The notes: generated from the letters alone by a model not told the origin. DNA of 64,000 bases from Curvibacter cyanobacteriorum (GCF_028649475.1 NZ_JAQSIP010000001.1:248001-312000), one strand, 5' to 3'. Counted from the first letter of the stretch, positions 1-9,561 are shown. Numbers and translations are program-made.

Positions 1-942
1 GTGGAAGTCCTGGCCGCCCGCGTGCAGGAAGGCCTCACGCGCTTCCTGGCTGATTTCTTCTAGGGTCTCCAGGCAGTCGCTGGTGAAGCCGGGGCAGATC
101 ACGTCCACGCGGCGGGTGCCGGCCTGGGCCAGCGCAATCAGGCTGGGCTCGGTGTAGGGCTCCAGCCACTTGGCCTTGCCAAAGCGCGACTGGAAGGTGA
201 TCTTGTAGCGGTCGGGCCGCAGGCCCAGTCGCTCGGCCAGCAGGCGGCCCGTCTTGTAGCACTCGCAGTGGTAGGGGTCGCCGAGTTGGAGGGTGCGCGC
301 CGGCACCCCGTGGAAGCTCATCACCAACTGGTCGGGCTGGCCGTGTTCGCGCCAGTGGGCTTCGACCCGGCGGGCCAGGGCTTCGATGTAGCCCGGGTCG
401 TCGTGGTAGTGGTTGACGAAGCGCAGTTCGGGCAGGTGGCGCTGGCGCTTGCCCCAGTCGGCCACGTCGTCGAACACGCTGGCGGTGGTGGTGCCCGAGT
501 ACTGGGGGTAGGCGCTGAGGATCAGGATGCGGGTCACGCCCTCGGCTTTCAGGGCGTCGAGCTGGCTGGCGATCGACGGGTTGCCGTAGCGCATGGCGTA
601 GCGCACACGCACTTGGTGGCCTGCCTCGCCAAGCCAGCCTTGCAGCAGCTTGGCCTGCTTGTCGGTCCAGACCTTGAGCGGCGAGCCATCGGGCGTCCAG
701 ACGGTGGCGTACTTGGCCGCTGACTTGGCCGGGCGCACGCGCAGGATGATGCCGTGCAGGATGGGTTTCCAGAGCAGGGCCGGGATCTCCACCACGCGGT
801 GGTCGCTGAGGAACTGGCCCAGGTAGCGGCGCAAGGCGGGCGCGGTGGGGGCTTCGGGGGTGCCCAGGTTGCACAGCAGCACACCGGTGCGGGCCGGCTG
901 GCCGTGGCGGAAAGCAGGTTCAGGGGCAAACTTGGAGCGCAT
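1..942 (-). CDS. hemH: Ferrochelatase, C-terminus cut by window edge
   Basis: Inserts ferrous iron into protoporphyrin IX, the last step of protoheme synthesis, at the cytoplasmic membrane face. The first 314 codons are present and the last few tens of residues lie beyond the left edge. Visible family motifs are [11 protein letters not shown] near the N-terminus, [13 protein letters not shown] in the middle, [10 protein letters not shown] with the metal-binding/catalytic His, [15 protein letters not shown], and [15 protein letters not shown] near the cut. The start is the ATG at 942, giving [14 protein letters not shown] before the conserved core. The gene is divergent from the HAD gene, with only about 50 bases between the two starts, so both promoters must be packed into or near that gap. 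Confidence 0.95.
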   Translation of the reverse strand, partial: MRSKFAPEPAFRHGQPARTGVLLCNLGTPEAPTAPALRRYLGQFLSDHRVVEIPALLWKPILHGIILRVRPAKSAAKYATVWTPDGSPLKVWTDKQAKLLQGWLGEAGHQVRVRYAMRYGNPSIASQLDALKAEGVTRILILSAYPQYSGTTTASVFDDVADWGKRQRHLPELRFVNHYHDDPGYIEALARRVEAHWREHGQPDQLVMSFHGVPARTLQLGDPYHCECYKTGRLLAERLGLRPDRYKITFQSRFGKAKWLEPYTEPSLIALAQAGTRRVDVICPGFTSDCLETLEEISQEAREAFLHAGGQDFH

Positions 943-991
943 AAGAGGGCAGGGCCTGGGGATGTTCGGAATGCCGTATTCTCGACCACCT

Positions 992-1702
992 ATGCTCGAC
1001 CTCGCACGCATCCGGGCCATCACCCTCGATCTTGATGACACTTTGTGGCCCATCTGGCCGACCATCGCGCGCGCCGAAGAGGTGCTGGCGGCCTGGCTGC
1101 GGGCGCATGCGCCGCGCACCGCCGCCTTGTTCGCCGAGCCCGGCGCGCTGCGCGAGATCCGCAACCGCATGGTGGACCTGCGCCCCGACCTGAAGGCCGA
1201 CCTCAGCGCCCTGCGGCGCGAGTCGATCCGCCTGGCGCTGGGCCAAGCGGGCGACCCCACCGACCTGGCCGAACCGGCTTTCGAGGTCTTCTTTGCCGAG
1301 CGCCAGCGCGTGACGATGTTCGATGACGCCCACCCCAGCCTGCAGTTCATGGCCGCGCGCTACCCCTTGGTGGCGGTGTCGAACGGCAATGCCGACATCC
1401 AGCAGGTGGGACTGGCCGGGTACTTCAAGGCGGCGCTCAATGCGCGCGACTTCGGGGTGGCCAAGCCCGACCCGCGCATCTTTCATGCCGCCGCCGAGGC
1501 CGCGGGCGTGGCCCCGCACGAGGTGCTGCATGTGGGTGACGACGCCGCGCTGGACGCCGTCGGTGCCTTGCAGTCGGGCCTGCAGGCGGTGTGGTTGAAC
1601 CGTGAGCGCCAAGCCTGGACCCACGAGCACCCGGCTCCTCTGACCGTGCATTCGCTCAGCGAGCTGTGCCAGTGGCTGGCGCCTGGCCCGGCGCCGGCCT
1701 GA
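992..1702 (+). CDS. HAD superfamily (subfamily IA) hydrolase
   Basis: A 236-residue haloacid-dehalogenase-fold hydrolase, probably a cytosolic phosphatase acting on a small phosphorylated metabolite of unknown identity. All four HAD motifs are visible: DLDDT (nucleophile Asp) at residues 10-14, VAVSNGN as motif [13 protein letters not shown] carrying the motif III Lys, and HVGDDAALD as motif IV. The cap domain lies between motifs I and II, as expected for subfamily IA. The ATG at 992 was chosen because the HAD core begins directly after it. An in-frame ATG at 962 would only add a short non-conserved leader and would intrude on the hemH upstream region. The substrate cannot be read from the sequence. 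Confidence 0.85.
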   Translation: MLDLARIRAITLDLDDTLWPIWPTIARAEEVLAAWLRAHAPRTAALFAEPGALREIRNRMVDLRPDLKADLSALRRESIRLALGQAGDPTDLAEPAFEVFFAERQRVTMFDDAHPSLQFMAARYPLVAVSNGNADIQQVGLAGYFKAALNARDFGVAKPDPRIFHAAAEAAGVAPHEVLHVGDDAALDAVGALQSGLQAVWLNRERQAWTHEHPAPLTVHSLSELCQWLAPGPAPA

Positions 1703-1816
1703 ACCGGCGCCTGCGCCCTGTGGTGGTTGCGGTCTGGGTCGGATCGGGGCGCGCGCCAGGGCGCTGGTCCGGGGGTGAGCCAGGGTGAACCGGTGGCGTG
1801 GCCTTGGGGGCCGCGC

Positions 1817-3196
1817 TCAGACCCAGCCCATCGCGGCGGCCCGCCCGCTGGCGCTGCCGCTGAGCACTGCGCCCTCGAGGGTGGCGGGGTAGGGGCCTTC
1901 GCAGTAGTCGCCGCAGGCTTGCAAACCGGTCAGGATGGCCTGCTGGGGGCGTTGCAGGCCCGGGGTGCAGGCGAACGTGGCGCGCTTTTCGACCACCGTC
2001 TGTTGCCAGTTCAGGTGGCGCAGACCCAGCGGGGCGAGTGCGGTCTCCCCTTGGCGCAGCACCTGGGCGGTCAAGGCGTCGCGGTCGGTGTCGCTGGCGC
2101 TGACCACGAAGGCCAGCAGGCCCCGGGGGCCACCCAACTGGCCGCGGTCAAACACAAACTGGGCGGGCGCCTCGGCGCTGGGGCGCAAGGCCAGCATCGG
2201 TGTGGGCAGCCGCAGGCCTGGTGCCTGGGCGTAGACGGTGGCAATGGCTTCAAAGCGCAGCGCGCGGGCGTGCTGACAAAAGCGCTGCACCGGTCGCTGG
2301 TGACCCTCGGTCAGGCCTTGGGCCTGTTCGAGCAGGCGGCTGGCCTCGCCCGGTGGGCAGGCCAGGATGAGTTGATCGAAGGCGGTGCTGGACTGGAAGC
2401 CCGCGGGCTCACCGAGGTCGACTTGCCAGCGCCCATCGTCGAGCCGGCGCAGGGTCTGCACCCGGCGCCCACACAGCACGCTCTGGCCTTGCGATTGCAG
2501 CCAGCGGCCGGCCGCTTCGGGCCACAGGGCGCTGAGGTCGGTGCGCGGCAGCAACAGGTGGGAGCTGCCCGAGCCACCGGCCAGCGCATCGCGCAGCACG
2601 CGCAAAAACACCTGGCCACTGGCCTGGCCGATGGGGGTGTTGAGGGCTGACACGCACAGCGGTTCGAGCAGGTCGGCCATGACGCGGGGGCGGATGCCCT
2701 GGCACAAATCCAGCACGCTGGACCCGGGCGGGCACTCGAAACCGGCCCAGTGCCAGCGCAGCGTGGCCTGCAGCAGGGACAGGCGGTCGGCCCACTGCCA
2801 GCCCCCGGCTCGCAGGATGCCGGCCACCGCGTCCAGCGGCGCCGGCCAGCGCGGCAGGCGCAGGCCGCTGCCGTCGGGGAACTGCAGGTTCAGTGGCAGA
2901 CGCAGCAGCGCCTGCTCGGGCGACACGCCCACGGTGCGCATCAGGCGCAGGCATTCGGCATAGGCCCCGATCAGGATGTGCTGGCCGTTGTCCAGCGCGG
3001 GCTCGCCGGCGGCGGCACCCAGGGCGCGGGCGCGGCCACCCAGCCGCGGGGCGGATTCAAACAGCTGCACCCGGGCCCCGCCCTGGCTGGACGCGATGGC
3101 GGCGGCCAGGCCCGCCCAACCGCCCCCGACCACGGCCACGCTGCGGGCCACCGGGCGTGCCGGCGCTGGCGCCGGCCGGGCCTCAGACACGGCCAA
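1817..3196 (-). CDS. hpnE: Hydroxysqualene dehydroxylase HpnE
   Basis: FAD-dependent amine-oxidase-fold enzyme that reduces hydroxysqualene to squalene, the third step of the HpnCDE route, probably membrane-associated. The 459-residue product opens with a short Ala/Pro-rich leader, then the Rossmann dinucleotide motif VAVVGGGWAGLAAA and LGGRARA typical of phytoene-desaturase-like flavoproteins. The C-terminus has the ATLEGAVLSGSASGRAAA FAD-binding signature. Its start overlaps the end of hpnD by 14 bases, so the two are probably translationally coupled. Last gene of a minus-strand hpnC-hpnD-hpnE operon. The HpnE assignment depends on this context, because the fold alone would also fit phytoene desaturases. 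Confidence 0.88.
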   Translation of the reverse strand: MAVSEARPAPAPARPVARSVAVVGGGWAGLAAAIASSQGGARVQLFESAPRLGGRARALGAAAGEPALDNGQHILIGAYAECLRLMRTVGVSPEQALLRLPLNLQFPDGSGLRLPRWPAPLDAVAGILRAGGWQWADRLSLLQATLRWHWAGFECPPGSSVLDLCQGIRPRVMADLLEPLCVSALNTPIGQASGQVFLRVLRDALAGGSGSSHLLLPRTDLSALWPEAAGRWLQSQGQSVLCGRRVQTLRRLDDGRWQVDLGEPAGFQSSTAFDQLILACPPGEASRLLEQAQGLTEGHQRPVQRFCQHARALRFEAIATVYAQAPGLRLPTPMLALRPSAEAPAQFVFDRGQLGGPRGLLAFVVSASDTDRDALTAQVLRQGETALAPLGLRHLNWQQTVVEKRATFACTPGLQRPQQAILTGLQACGDYCEGPYPATLEGAVLSGSASGRAAAMGWV

Positions 3197-4022
3197 GCGC
3201 CTGCACCTTCCACGCGAGCCAGAGTTTGCGCAGCGGGGTCAGGCTGATGCGCTGGTGCAGCACCTGGAAGTTCTCGTGCTCGATCTCCCGCAACAGGGTG
3301 CGGTAGATGCTGGCCATCATCAGGCCGGGCTTCTGGGCCCGCAGGTCCTGGGCGGGCAGCAGGGTCAGGGCGCGGTCGTACAGGCTGTGCGCACGCTCGG
3401 CCTGGAACTGCATCAGTTTGACGAAGCGCTCCGAATGCACGCGCTGCAGCACCTCGTGGGCCTTGACGTCGAACTGCTGCAGTTCATTGACCGGCAGGTA
3501 GATGCGTCCGCGCATGGCGTCTTCGCCCACGTCGCGGATGATGTTGGTGAGCTGAAAAGCCTGGCCCAAGGTGTGGGCGTAGTCGGTGGTGCGCTCGTCG
3601 AGCTGGCCAAAGATGCGGGCCGACACCTCGCCCACCACGCCGGCCACCAGGTGGCAGTAGCGCTGCAGGCCTGCGTAGTCGAGGTAACGGGTTTGTTCCA
3701 GGTCCATCTGGCAGCCCTGGATGACGGCCTGCAACTGCTCCTGCCGCAGCCCATGGACGGGCACATGCGGCATCAGGGCCTTCATCACCGGGTGGGTGGG
3801 CTGGCCGGCGAAGGATTGACGCACCTCGTTTTGCCACCAGGCCAGCTTGGTGTGGGCCACACCGCTGTCGCTGACCTCGTCGACCACGTCGTCTACCTCG
3901 CGGCAAAAAGCATAGAAGGCCGTGATGGCGGCCCGCCGCGGCTTGGGCAGGAACAAAAAGGCGTAATAAAAGCTGCTGCCCGAGGCGGCTGCTTTTTGCT
4001 GGACGTAATCTTCTGGGGTCAT
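3183..4022 (-). CDS. hpnD: Presqualene diphosphate synthase HpnD
   Basis: Condenses two farnesyl diphosphates to presqualene diphosphate, the first step of the HpnCDE squalene route. The 279-residue product is an all-alpha trans-isoprenyl diphosphate synthase with both Asp-rich metal motifs: FCREVDDVVDE around residue 42 and NIIRDVGEDAMRGR near residue 165. YYAFLFLPKPRRAAI near the N-terminus is characteristic of HpnD. It follows hpnC after about 90 bases and overlaps hpnE by 14 bases, consistent with one transcript. The start ATG at 4022 gives MTPEDYVQQKAAASG, the expected family N-terminus. Confidence 0.93.
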   Translation of the reverse strand: MTPEDYVQQKAAASGSSFYYAFLFLPKPRRAAITAFYAFCREVDDVVDEVSDSGVAHTKLAWWQNEVRQSFAGQPTHPVMKALMPHVPVHGLRQEQLQAVIQGCQMDLEQTRYLDYAGLQRYCHLVAGVVGEVSARIFGQLDERTTDYAHTLGQAFQLTNIIRDVGEDAMRGRIYLPVNELQQFDVKAHEVLQRVHSERFVKLMQFQAERAHSLYDRALTLLPAQDLRAQKPGLMMASIYRTLLREIEHENFQVLHQRISLTPLRKLWLAWKVQALGRV

Positions 4023-4114
4023 GAATCTGGCTTGGCGTTCGCGGGCGATTGTCCCATCTTGTCAATGGGCCTGGCATCAGGTTGGACCTGAGGGGGCGGG
4101 GCAGGGCGTCGGGC

Positions 4115-5035
4115 TCACATCCACAGGCTGTGCCACAGCATGCGGGCGTAGTCGCTGCGGCGCAGCTTGAGGCGGCGCTGCAGTGGGTCGGCCTGGGGGG
4201 GGCGCAGGCGGCGGATCACCTGCAGGCCACCCTGGACCACCAGGCGCAGCTCCCAACCGGCGCGGCCCGGCAGCCGGTGCACCAGGGGCGCGCCGCGGCG
4301 CATCAGGGCTTCGGCCCAGTCCAGCTGGGCCTGGATCAGGGCCTGGGTGGCCGGGGCGCTTTGCAGCGCCTGCAGCTCGGCGCGGCTCACCCCGTGCTGC
4401 AGGCAGTCGGCGTCGGTCAGGTAGTGTCGGCCGCGCGGGATGTCCTGGCGCAGGTCCTGCCAGAAATTGATCAACTGCAAGGCCGTGCAAATGTCATCAC
4501 TTTGTTGCAAGGCGGGGGCATCCTGCACACCGTGCAGGTGCAGCACCAGGCGGCCCACCGGGTTGGCCGAGCGCCGGCAGTAGTCGAGCAGGGTGGGGCG
4601 GTCCGGGTAGTGACGCTGGGCCTGGGTCCAGACCACGTCCTGCTCGAACGCGTCGAGCAGATCGTCCAGCAGCGACAGCGGCCATTGCCACACCGCGTGC
4701 TGCCGGGCCAGGGCCTGCAGCACGCCGCGCCAGGCGGCGGGCACGCTGTCGGGCAGGCCGGAGCCGTCGCCCGCCAGCGCCCTGTGCAGGTGGCTGCGGT
4801 AGGCCCGCAGGTCGGCCAGGCGCTGCTCGGGGCTGACCGACCCCTCATCGGCCAGGTCGTCGGCGGTGCGCGCGAAGTGGTAGAGCGCTGCGATCGGTGC
4901 GCGCAAGTGGGCCGGGCACAGCCAGGAGGCCACCGGGAAGTTCTCATAGTGGGTCACAGGCAACACTTCACCGGGTTCGGTGAGCGGTGGGCCCGGTGGC
5001 GTGGAAACCGCGGCCGGACTCGGCTTGACATGCAT
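4115..5035 (-). CDS. hpnC: Hydroxysqualene synthase HpnC
   Basis: Converts presqualene diphosphate to hydroxysqualene, the middle step of the HpnCDE route. The 306-residue squalene/phytoene-synthase fold protein has HYENFPVASWLCPAHLR at the N-terminus, the metal motif FARTADDLADEG and a second motif INFWQDLRQDI. It is the first gene of the minus-strand hpnCDE operon and its start faces the divergent RND adaptor across about 138 bases. No squalene-hopene cyclase gene is present in the window, so the squalene made here must be used by an enzyme encoded elsewhere, if at all. The start at 5035 is the only ATG giving the normal N-terminal length. Confidence 0.92.
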   Translation of the reverse strand: MHVKPSPAAVSTPPGPPLTEPGEVLPVTHYENFPVASWLCPAHLRAPIAALYHFARTADDLADEGSVSPEQRLADLRAYRSHLHRALAGDGSGLPDSVPAAWRGVLQALARQHAVWQWPLSLLDDLLDAFEQDVVWTQAQRHYPDRPTLLDYCRRSANPVGRLVLHLHGVQDAPALQQSDDICTALQLINFWQDLRQDIPRGRHYLTDADCLQHGVSRAELQALQSAPATQALIQAQLDWAEALMRRGAPLVHRLPGRAGWELRLVVQGGLQVIRRLRPPQADPLQRRLKLRRSDYARMLWHSLWM

Positions 5036-5054
5036 CAGAACAATCCCTTAGATT

Positions 5055-5068
5055 ACTAACCAGTGAGT
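5055..5068. promoter_or_regulatory. Palindromic operator-like site (TetR-type)
   Basis: ACTAACCAGTGAGT reads as ACTnACnnGTnAGT, a 14-bp dyad with five of seven half-site positions symmetric, in an AT-rich patch of an otherwise GC-rich intergenic region. It lies 20 bases upstream of hpnC and 106 bases upstream of the RND adaptor. A second perfect 7-bp inverted repeat, AGGCTTC/GAAGCCT at 5084-5114, lies beside it and encloses TTGACA at 5092. Size and symmetry resemble TetR-family operators that control efflux pumps, but no tetR gene is in the window, so the binding protein is an inference. Confidence 0.45.
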
Positions 5069-5173
5069 CATTAATACAAATTGAGGCTTCTTTGACACCG
5101 TGTTAACGAAGCCTGGGCGCTGCGAAGCGCCGCCCCAAACCTTCATTCCGCACCTTGTACAGCAGGTCTTCCC

Positions 5174-6382
5174 ATGCCAGTCTTTGCGATCTCTCCTCGT
5201 GCTCAAACCTTCTTGACGGGGGTTCTGGGCCTCTCGGCTGCACTTTGGCTGTCGGCCTGTTCCCGACCCGAGCCCGCCGCTGAGCCCATCCGGGCGGTCA
5301 AGGTGCTGACCGTCAGCCCCACATCGTTGGGCGCGGTCTATGAGTATTCCGGTGAAGTGAAGGCGCGGGTCGATTCTCGCCTGGGCTTTCGCGTGGGCGG
5401 CAAGATTATCCGTCGCCAGGCCGAGTTGGGGCAGCGCGTCAAAGTGGGGCAGGTGCTGGCCCAGTTGGACCCGCAGGACTACCAACTGAGCGCCGAAGCC
5501 TCGCGCGCTCAGGTGGCCGCGGCCCAGACCAACCGCGACCTGGCCGCCGCCGACTACCGTCGCTACAAGGAACTGTTCGACAAGAGCTTCATCGGCAGCG
5601 CCGAACTGCAACGCCGTGAGACCACGCTGAAGTCGGCCCAGGCCACGCTGGACCAGGCGCAGGCCCAGCTGTCCAGCCAGGGCAACCAGATTGCCTACAC
5701 CTCCTTGGTGGCCGATGTGGCCGGGGTGGTGACCGCCATCGAGGCCGAACCTGGCCAGGTGGTGCAGGCGGGCACGCCCGTGGTGCGCATTGCGCAGGAC
5801 GGCCCGCGCGACGTGGTGTTCGCCGTGCCCGAGGACAAAGTCGCCGGGGTCAAGGTCGGCGCTTCGGTGACCGTCAAGGTCTGGTCGGAGAACCGCCAGA
5901 TCGAAGGCCAGGTGCGCGAGGTGGCGGCCAGTGCCGACCCCGTGACCCGCACCTACCAGGTCAAGGTCGCCTTGCCGACGCAGGGGGCTCCGGCCCTGGG
6001 GGCCACCGTCAACGTGCTGCCCCAAGGACTGGCCCGGGCTGAGCCGGCAGTCATCAAGCTGCCCACCAGCGCGCTGCGCCAGGAAGGCCGCCAATCCGCG
6101 GTCTGGGTGCTGGACCCGAGCAGCATGACCGTGCGGGCCCAGGTGGTGGAGATTGCCACCGCCGACGGCAATGAAGCCGTCATCGCTGCCGGCCTGAAGC
6201 CGGGCGACCAGGTGGTGGCCGCAGGTGTCCATGTGTTGTCGCCGGGCCAGAAGGTCTCGGTGTACCAACCGCGCAAGGCCGTGGCAGGCGCCGCGGGTTC
6301 AGGCTCCGCACCCAGCGCCCCGACGGCAGCCGCCCCGGCCGCCGCGGCGGTGGCTCCTGCGCTTGCAGCTTCGGGCAAGTGA
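5174..6382 (+). CDS. RND efflux periplasmic adaptor (membrane fusion protein)
   Basis: Periplasmic adaptor joining an RND permease to an outer-membrane channel. The 402-residue product starts with a lipoprotein signal ending in the lipobox LSAC (Cys29), so it should be anchored in the inner membrane. It then shows the HlyD/AcrA-type lipoyl and barrel halves (DSRLGFRVGGKIIRRQ near the N-terminus, SLVADVAGVVTAIEAEPGQVV later) flanking a coiled-coil hairpin rich in Ala, Gln and Asp. The C-terminus ends in a low-complexity Ala/Pro/Ser tail. It overlaps or abuts the permease gene. No TolC-type outer-membrane factor is encoded nearby, so a shared channel is likely. Confidence 0.92.
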   Translation: MPVFAISPRAQTFLTGVLGLSAALWLSACSRPEPAAEPIRAVKVLTVSPTSLGAVYEYSGEVKARVDSRLGFRVGGKIIRRQAELGQRVKVGQVLAQLDPQDYQLSAEASRAQVAAAQTNRDLAAADYRRYKELFDKSFIGSAELQRRETTLKSAQATLDQAQAQLSSQGNQIAYTSLVADVAGVVTAIEAEPGQVVQAGTPVVRIAQDGPRDVVFAVPEDKVAGVKVGASVTVKVWSENRQIEGQVREVAASADPVTRTYQVKVALPTQGAPALGATVNVLPQGLARAEPAVIKLPTSALRQEGRQSAVWVLDPSSMTVRAQVVEIATADGNEAVIAAGLKPGDQVVAAGVHVLSPGQKVSVYQPRKAVAGAAGSGSAPSAPTAAAPAAAAVAPALAASGK

Positions 6383-6390
6383 GGCCGGAC

Positions 6391-9300
6391 ATGACGCAAG
6401 TGCAACCCAAAGACGGTTTCAACCTGTCCAAGTGGGCGCTGGACCACCCGGCGCTCACGCGTTACCTGCTGGTCGTGTTGATGTTGCTGGGCTTCGCGGC
6501 CTACTTTCAACTGGGCCAGGACGAAGACCCGCCATTCACCTTCCGCGCCATGGTGGTGCGGACCTACTGGCCGGGCGCAACCGCCCAGCAGGTGGCCGAA
6601 CAGGTCACCGACAAGCTCGAAAAGACGCTGCAGGAAGTGCCTTATGCGGACAAGATCCGCAGCTATTCCAAGCCCGGCGAGTCGCAGATCATTTTCCAGA
6701 TCAAGGACTCCTCTCGGCCCGCCGAGGTGGCCAATGTCTGGTACCAGGTGCGCAAGAAGATCGGCGACATCCGCTACACCTTGCCCAGTGGGGTGCAGGG
6801 GCCGTTTTTCAACGACGAGTTCGGGGATGTCTACGGCGTGATCTACGCGCTGGAGTCCGATGGCTTCAGCTACGCCGAGCTCAAGACCTTTGCCGACGAC
6901 GTGCGCCAGTCGCTGCTGCGCGTGCCCGATGTGGCCAAGGTCGAGATGTTTGGCGTGCAGGACGAAAAGATCTTCATCGAGATCTCGCAAAAGCGCCTGG
7001 CCCAGCTGGGCCTGGACCTGAACGCCGTGCTGGCGCAGTTGAACGCGCAGAACGCGGTCGAAAGCGCCGGCTCGGTGCAGACCCCGCTGGACGTGGTGCA
7101 GGTGCGGGTACAGGGGCAGTTTGTGGCCGTCGAACAGTTGCGTGCGATGCCGATCCGCGGCAGTTCGGGCAACCAGTTCCGCCTGGGGGACATCGGCACC
7201 ATCACGCGGGGCTATGTGGATCCGCCCTCGGTCAAGGTGCGTCACAACGGTCAGGAAGTCATCGCGCTCGGGGTCTCCATGGCCAAGGGCGGTGACATCA
7301 TTGCGCTGGGCAAGGCCTTGAAGACCGCCACCCAACGCATCGAGCAAACCCTGCCGGCCGGCGTGCACCTGGTGCAGGTGCAGGACCAGCCGAAGTCGGT
7401 GAGCCGCTCGGTGGGCGAGTTTGTGCAGGTGCTGATCGAGGCCGTGGTGATCGTGCTGGCGGTCAGCTTCGTCAGCCTGGGCCTGCACAAGCGCCCGGGG
7501 CAGAACCCGATCTGGCGCCGCTATTACGTCGACATCCGCCCGGGGCTGGTGGTGGGCATCACCATCCCGCTGGTGCTGGCCGTGACCTTCCTGGCCATGT
7601 GGTACTGGGGCATTGGCCTGCACAAGATCTCGCTGGGCTCGCTGATCATTGCGCTGGGTCTGCTGGTCGACGACGCGATCATCGCGGTGGAGATGATGGT
7701 GACCAAGATGGAGGAGGGCTACGACCGGGTGCGTGCCGCCACCTTCGCCTACGAAATCACCGCCATGCCCATGTTGACGGGCACCTTGATCACGGCCGCG
7801 GGCTTTTTGCCCATCGGTCTGGCCAAGTCGCAAACCGGTGAATACACCTTCGCCATCTTCGCGGTGACGGTGATCGCCCTGGTGCTGAGCTGGGTCGTGT
7901 CGGTTTACTTTGTGCCCTACCTGGGCGTGCTGTTGCTCAAGCGTCCGCCCCATGTGGCGGCACTGGCCGATGGGCAGGGGCACAGCGATGGGCCGCACGA
8001 GATGTTCGACACCCCGTTCTACAACAGCTTCCGCCGTGCCGTGACCTGGTGCGTGGCGCACCGCTGGACCACGATCGGGGCCACGCTGCTGATTTTTGGG
8101 CTTGGCATTGTGGGCATGGGCAAGGTACAGCAACAGTTCTTCCCGGACTCCAGCCGGCCTGAGATCCTGGTCGACATCTGGTTCCCTGAAGGCACGTCGT
8201 TCGCGGCCAACGAGGCCGTGACGCGTCGCGTCGAGGCCCGCCTGCGCGAAGAGACCGGGGTGCAGAGCGTCAGCACCTGGGTGGGTTCGGGGGTGCCGCG
8301 TTTCTACCTGCCGCTGGACCAGGTGTTCCCGCAGACCAACGTGTCGCAGTTCATCGTGCTGCCGGTGGACCTGAAGGTGCGTGAATCGCTGCGCATCAAG
8401 CTGCCCGCCCTGCTGGCCGAGGAGTTCCCCGAGGTGCGTGGCCGCGTCAAGCTGCTGCCCAACGGCCCGCCCGTGCCTTACCCGGTGCAGTTCCGCGTGA
8501 TGGGGGCCAACCCGGCCCTGGTGCGCGAGCGCGCCGATGAGGTCAAGGCGGTGTTGCGTGAGAACAAGAACATGCGCGGCGTGAACGACAACTGGAACGA
8601 GTCCGTGAAGGTCATCCGCCTGGAGGTCGATCAGGCCAAGGCGCGTGCCCTCGGGGTCACCAGTCAGGCGATTGCCCAGGCCGCTGCGGCCATCCTGACC
8701 GGGGCGTCGGTGGGTCAGTTCCGGGAGAACGACAAGCTGATCGACATCGTGCTGCGCCAGCCCCTGGACGAGCGCAATGCCATCACCGACATCGCCAGCG
8801 CCTACCTGCCGACGGCCTCGGGCCGCTCGATCCCGCTGACCCAGATCGCCAAGCCGGTGTTCACTTGGGAGCCGGGTGTGATGTGGCGCGAGAACCGGGA
8901 CTACGCCGTGACCGTGCAGGGCGACATCGTCGAAGGCCTGCAGGGCGCGACCGTGACCGCCGAGCTGCTGCCGGCCTTGCGCGCACTCGAGGCGCGCTGG
9001 GCAGAGGCGGGCCAGGCGATCCGCATCGAAGTGGCGGGCGCGGTGGAGGAAAGCAGCAAGGGCTCGGCCTCGATTGCCGCGGGCCTGCCCGTGATGCTGT
9101 TCATCACCTTCACGCTGTTGATGCTGCAGTTGCAAAGCTTCAGCCGCGCGATGCTGGTGTTCCTGACCGGGCCGCTGGGCATCGCCGGGGTGGCCGGGGC
9201 GCTGCTCCTGCTGAACCGCCCCTTTGGCTTCGTGGCCCTGCTGGGGGTGATCGCCCTGATGGGCATGATCCAGCGCAACTCGGTGATCCTGATCGACCAG

Positions 9301-9561
9301 ATCGAGCAGGACCGGGCGCGTGGTGTGCCGGCCTGGGACGCCATCGTCGAGTCCGCCGTGCGGCGCCTGCGCCCCATCGTGCTGACCGCTGCCGCGGCTG
9401 TGCTGGCCATGATCCCGCTGTCGCGCAGCGTGTTCTGGGGCCCGATGGCCGTGGCCATCATGGGCGGCCTGATCGTGGCCACGCTGCTGACCTTGCTGGC
9501 CCTGCCGGCCATGTACGCGGCCTGGTTCCGCATCAAGCGACCGGCCATCGAAGTGGCCTGA
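6391..9561 (+). CDS. RND efflux permease (HAE-1/AcrB-like)
   Basis: Proton-driven inner-membrane drug exporter with the usual twelve membrane segments and two large periplasmic loops; 1056 residues, a normal family length. The proton-relay pair is visible as GLLVDDAII (Asp427-Asp428). At the position of the AcrB relay Lys in TM10, this protein has IQRNSVILID, that is Arg962 instead of Lys. The N-terminal DEDPPFTFRAMVV and WPGATAQQVAEQVT place it near the TriC/MexK type rather than AcrB itself. The ATG at 6391 was chosen because GAGG sits at 6381-6384. A GTG at 6379 overlapping the adaptor stop is an alternative. It is not the hopanoid transporter HpnN, which is shorter. Confidence 0.93.
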   Translation: MTQVQPKDGFNLSKWALDHPALTRYLLVVLMLLGFAAYFQLGQDEDPPFTFRAMVVRTYWPGATAQQVAEQVTDKLEKTLQEVPYADKIRSYSKPGESQIIFQIKDSSRPAEVANVWYQVRKKIGDIRYTLPSGVQGPFFNDEFGDVYGVIYALESDGFSYAELKTFADDVRQSLLRVPDVAKVEMFGVQDEKIFIEISQKRLAQLGLDLNAVLAQLNAQNAVESAGSVQTPLDVVQVRVQGQFVAVEQLRAMPIRGSSGNQFRLGDIGTITRGYVDPPSVKVRHNGQEVIALGVSMAKGGDIIALGKALKTATQRIEQTLPAGVHLVQVQDQPKSVSRSVGEFVQVLIEAVVIVLAVSFVSLGLHKRPGQNPIWRRYYVDIRPGLVVGITIPLVLAVTFLAMWYWGIGLHKISLGSLIIALGLLVDDAIIAVEMMVTKMEEGYDRVRAATFAYEITAMPMLTGTLITAAGFLPIGLAKSQTGEYTFAIFAVTVIALVLSWVVSVYFVPYLGVLLLKRPPHVAALADGQGHSDGPHEMFDTPFYNSFRRAVTWCVAHRWTTIGATLLIFGLGIVGMGKVQQQFFPDSSRPEILVDIWFPEGTSFAANEAVTRRVEARLREETGVQSVSTWVGSGVPRFYLPLDQVFPQTNVSQFIVLPVDLKVRESLRIKLPALLAEEFPEVRGRVKLLPNGPPVPYPVQFRVMGANPALVRERADEVKAVLRENKNMRGVNDNWNESVKVIRLEVDQAKARALGVTSQAIAQAAAAILTGASVGQFRENDKLIDIVLRQPLDERNAITDIASAYLPTASGRSIPLTQIAKPVFTWEPGVMWRENRDYAVTVQGDIVEGLQGATVTAELLPALRALEARWAEAGQAIRIEVAGAVEESSKGSASIAAGLPVMLFITFTLLMLQLQSFSRAMLVFLTGPLGIAGVAGALLLLNRPFGFVALLGVIALMGMIQRNSVILIDQIEQDRARGVPAWDAIVESAVRRLRPIVLTAAAAVLAMIPLSRSVFWGPMAVAIMGGLIVATLLTLLALPAMYAAWFRIKRPAIEVA

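Noticed and set aside
5953-9135. A 1060-codon open frame antisense to the RND permease
   Set aside because: The sense strand encodes a complete, motif-bearing RND protein. The antisense translation is His/Gln/Arg/Gly-rich with no domain, the usual by-product of GC-rich third positions.
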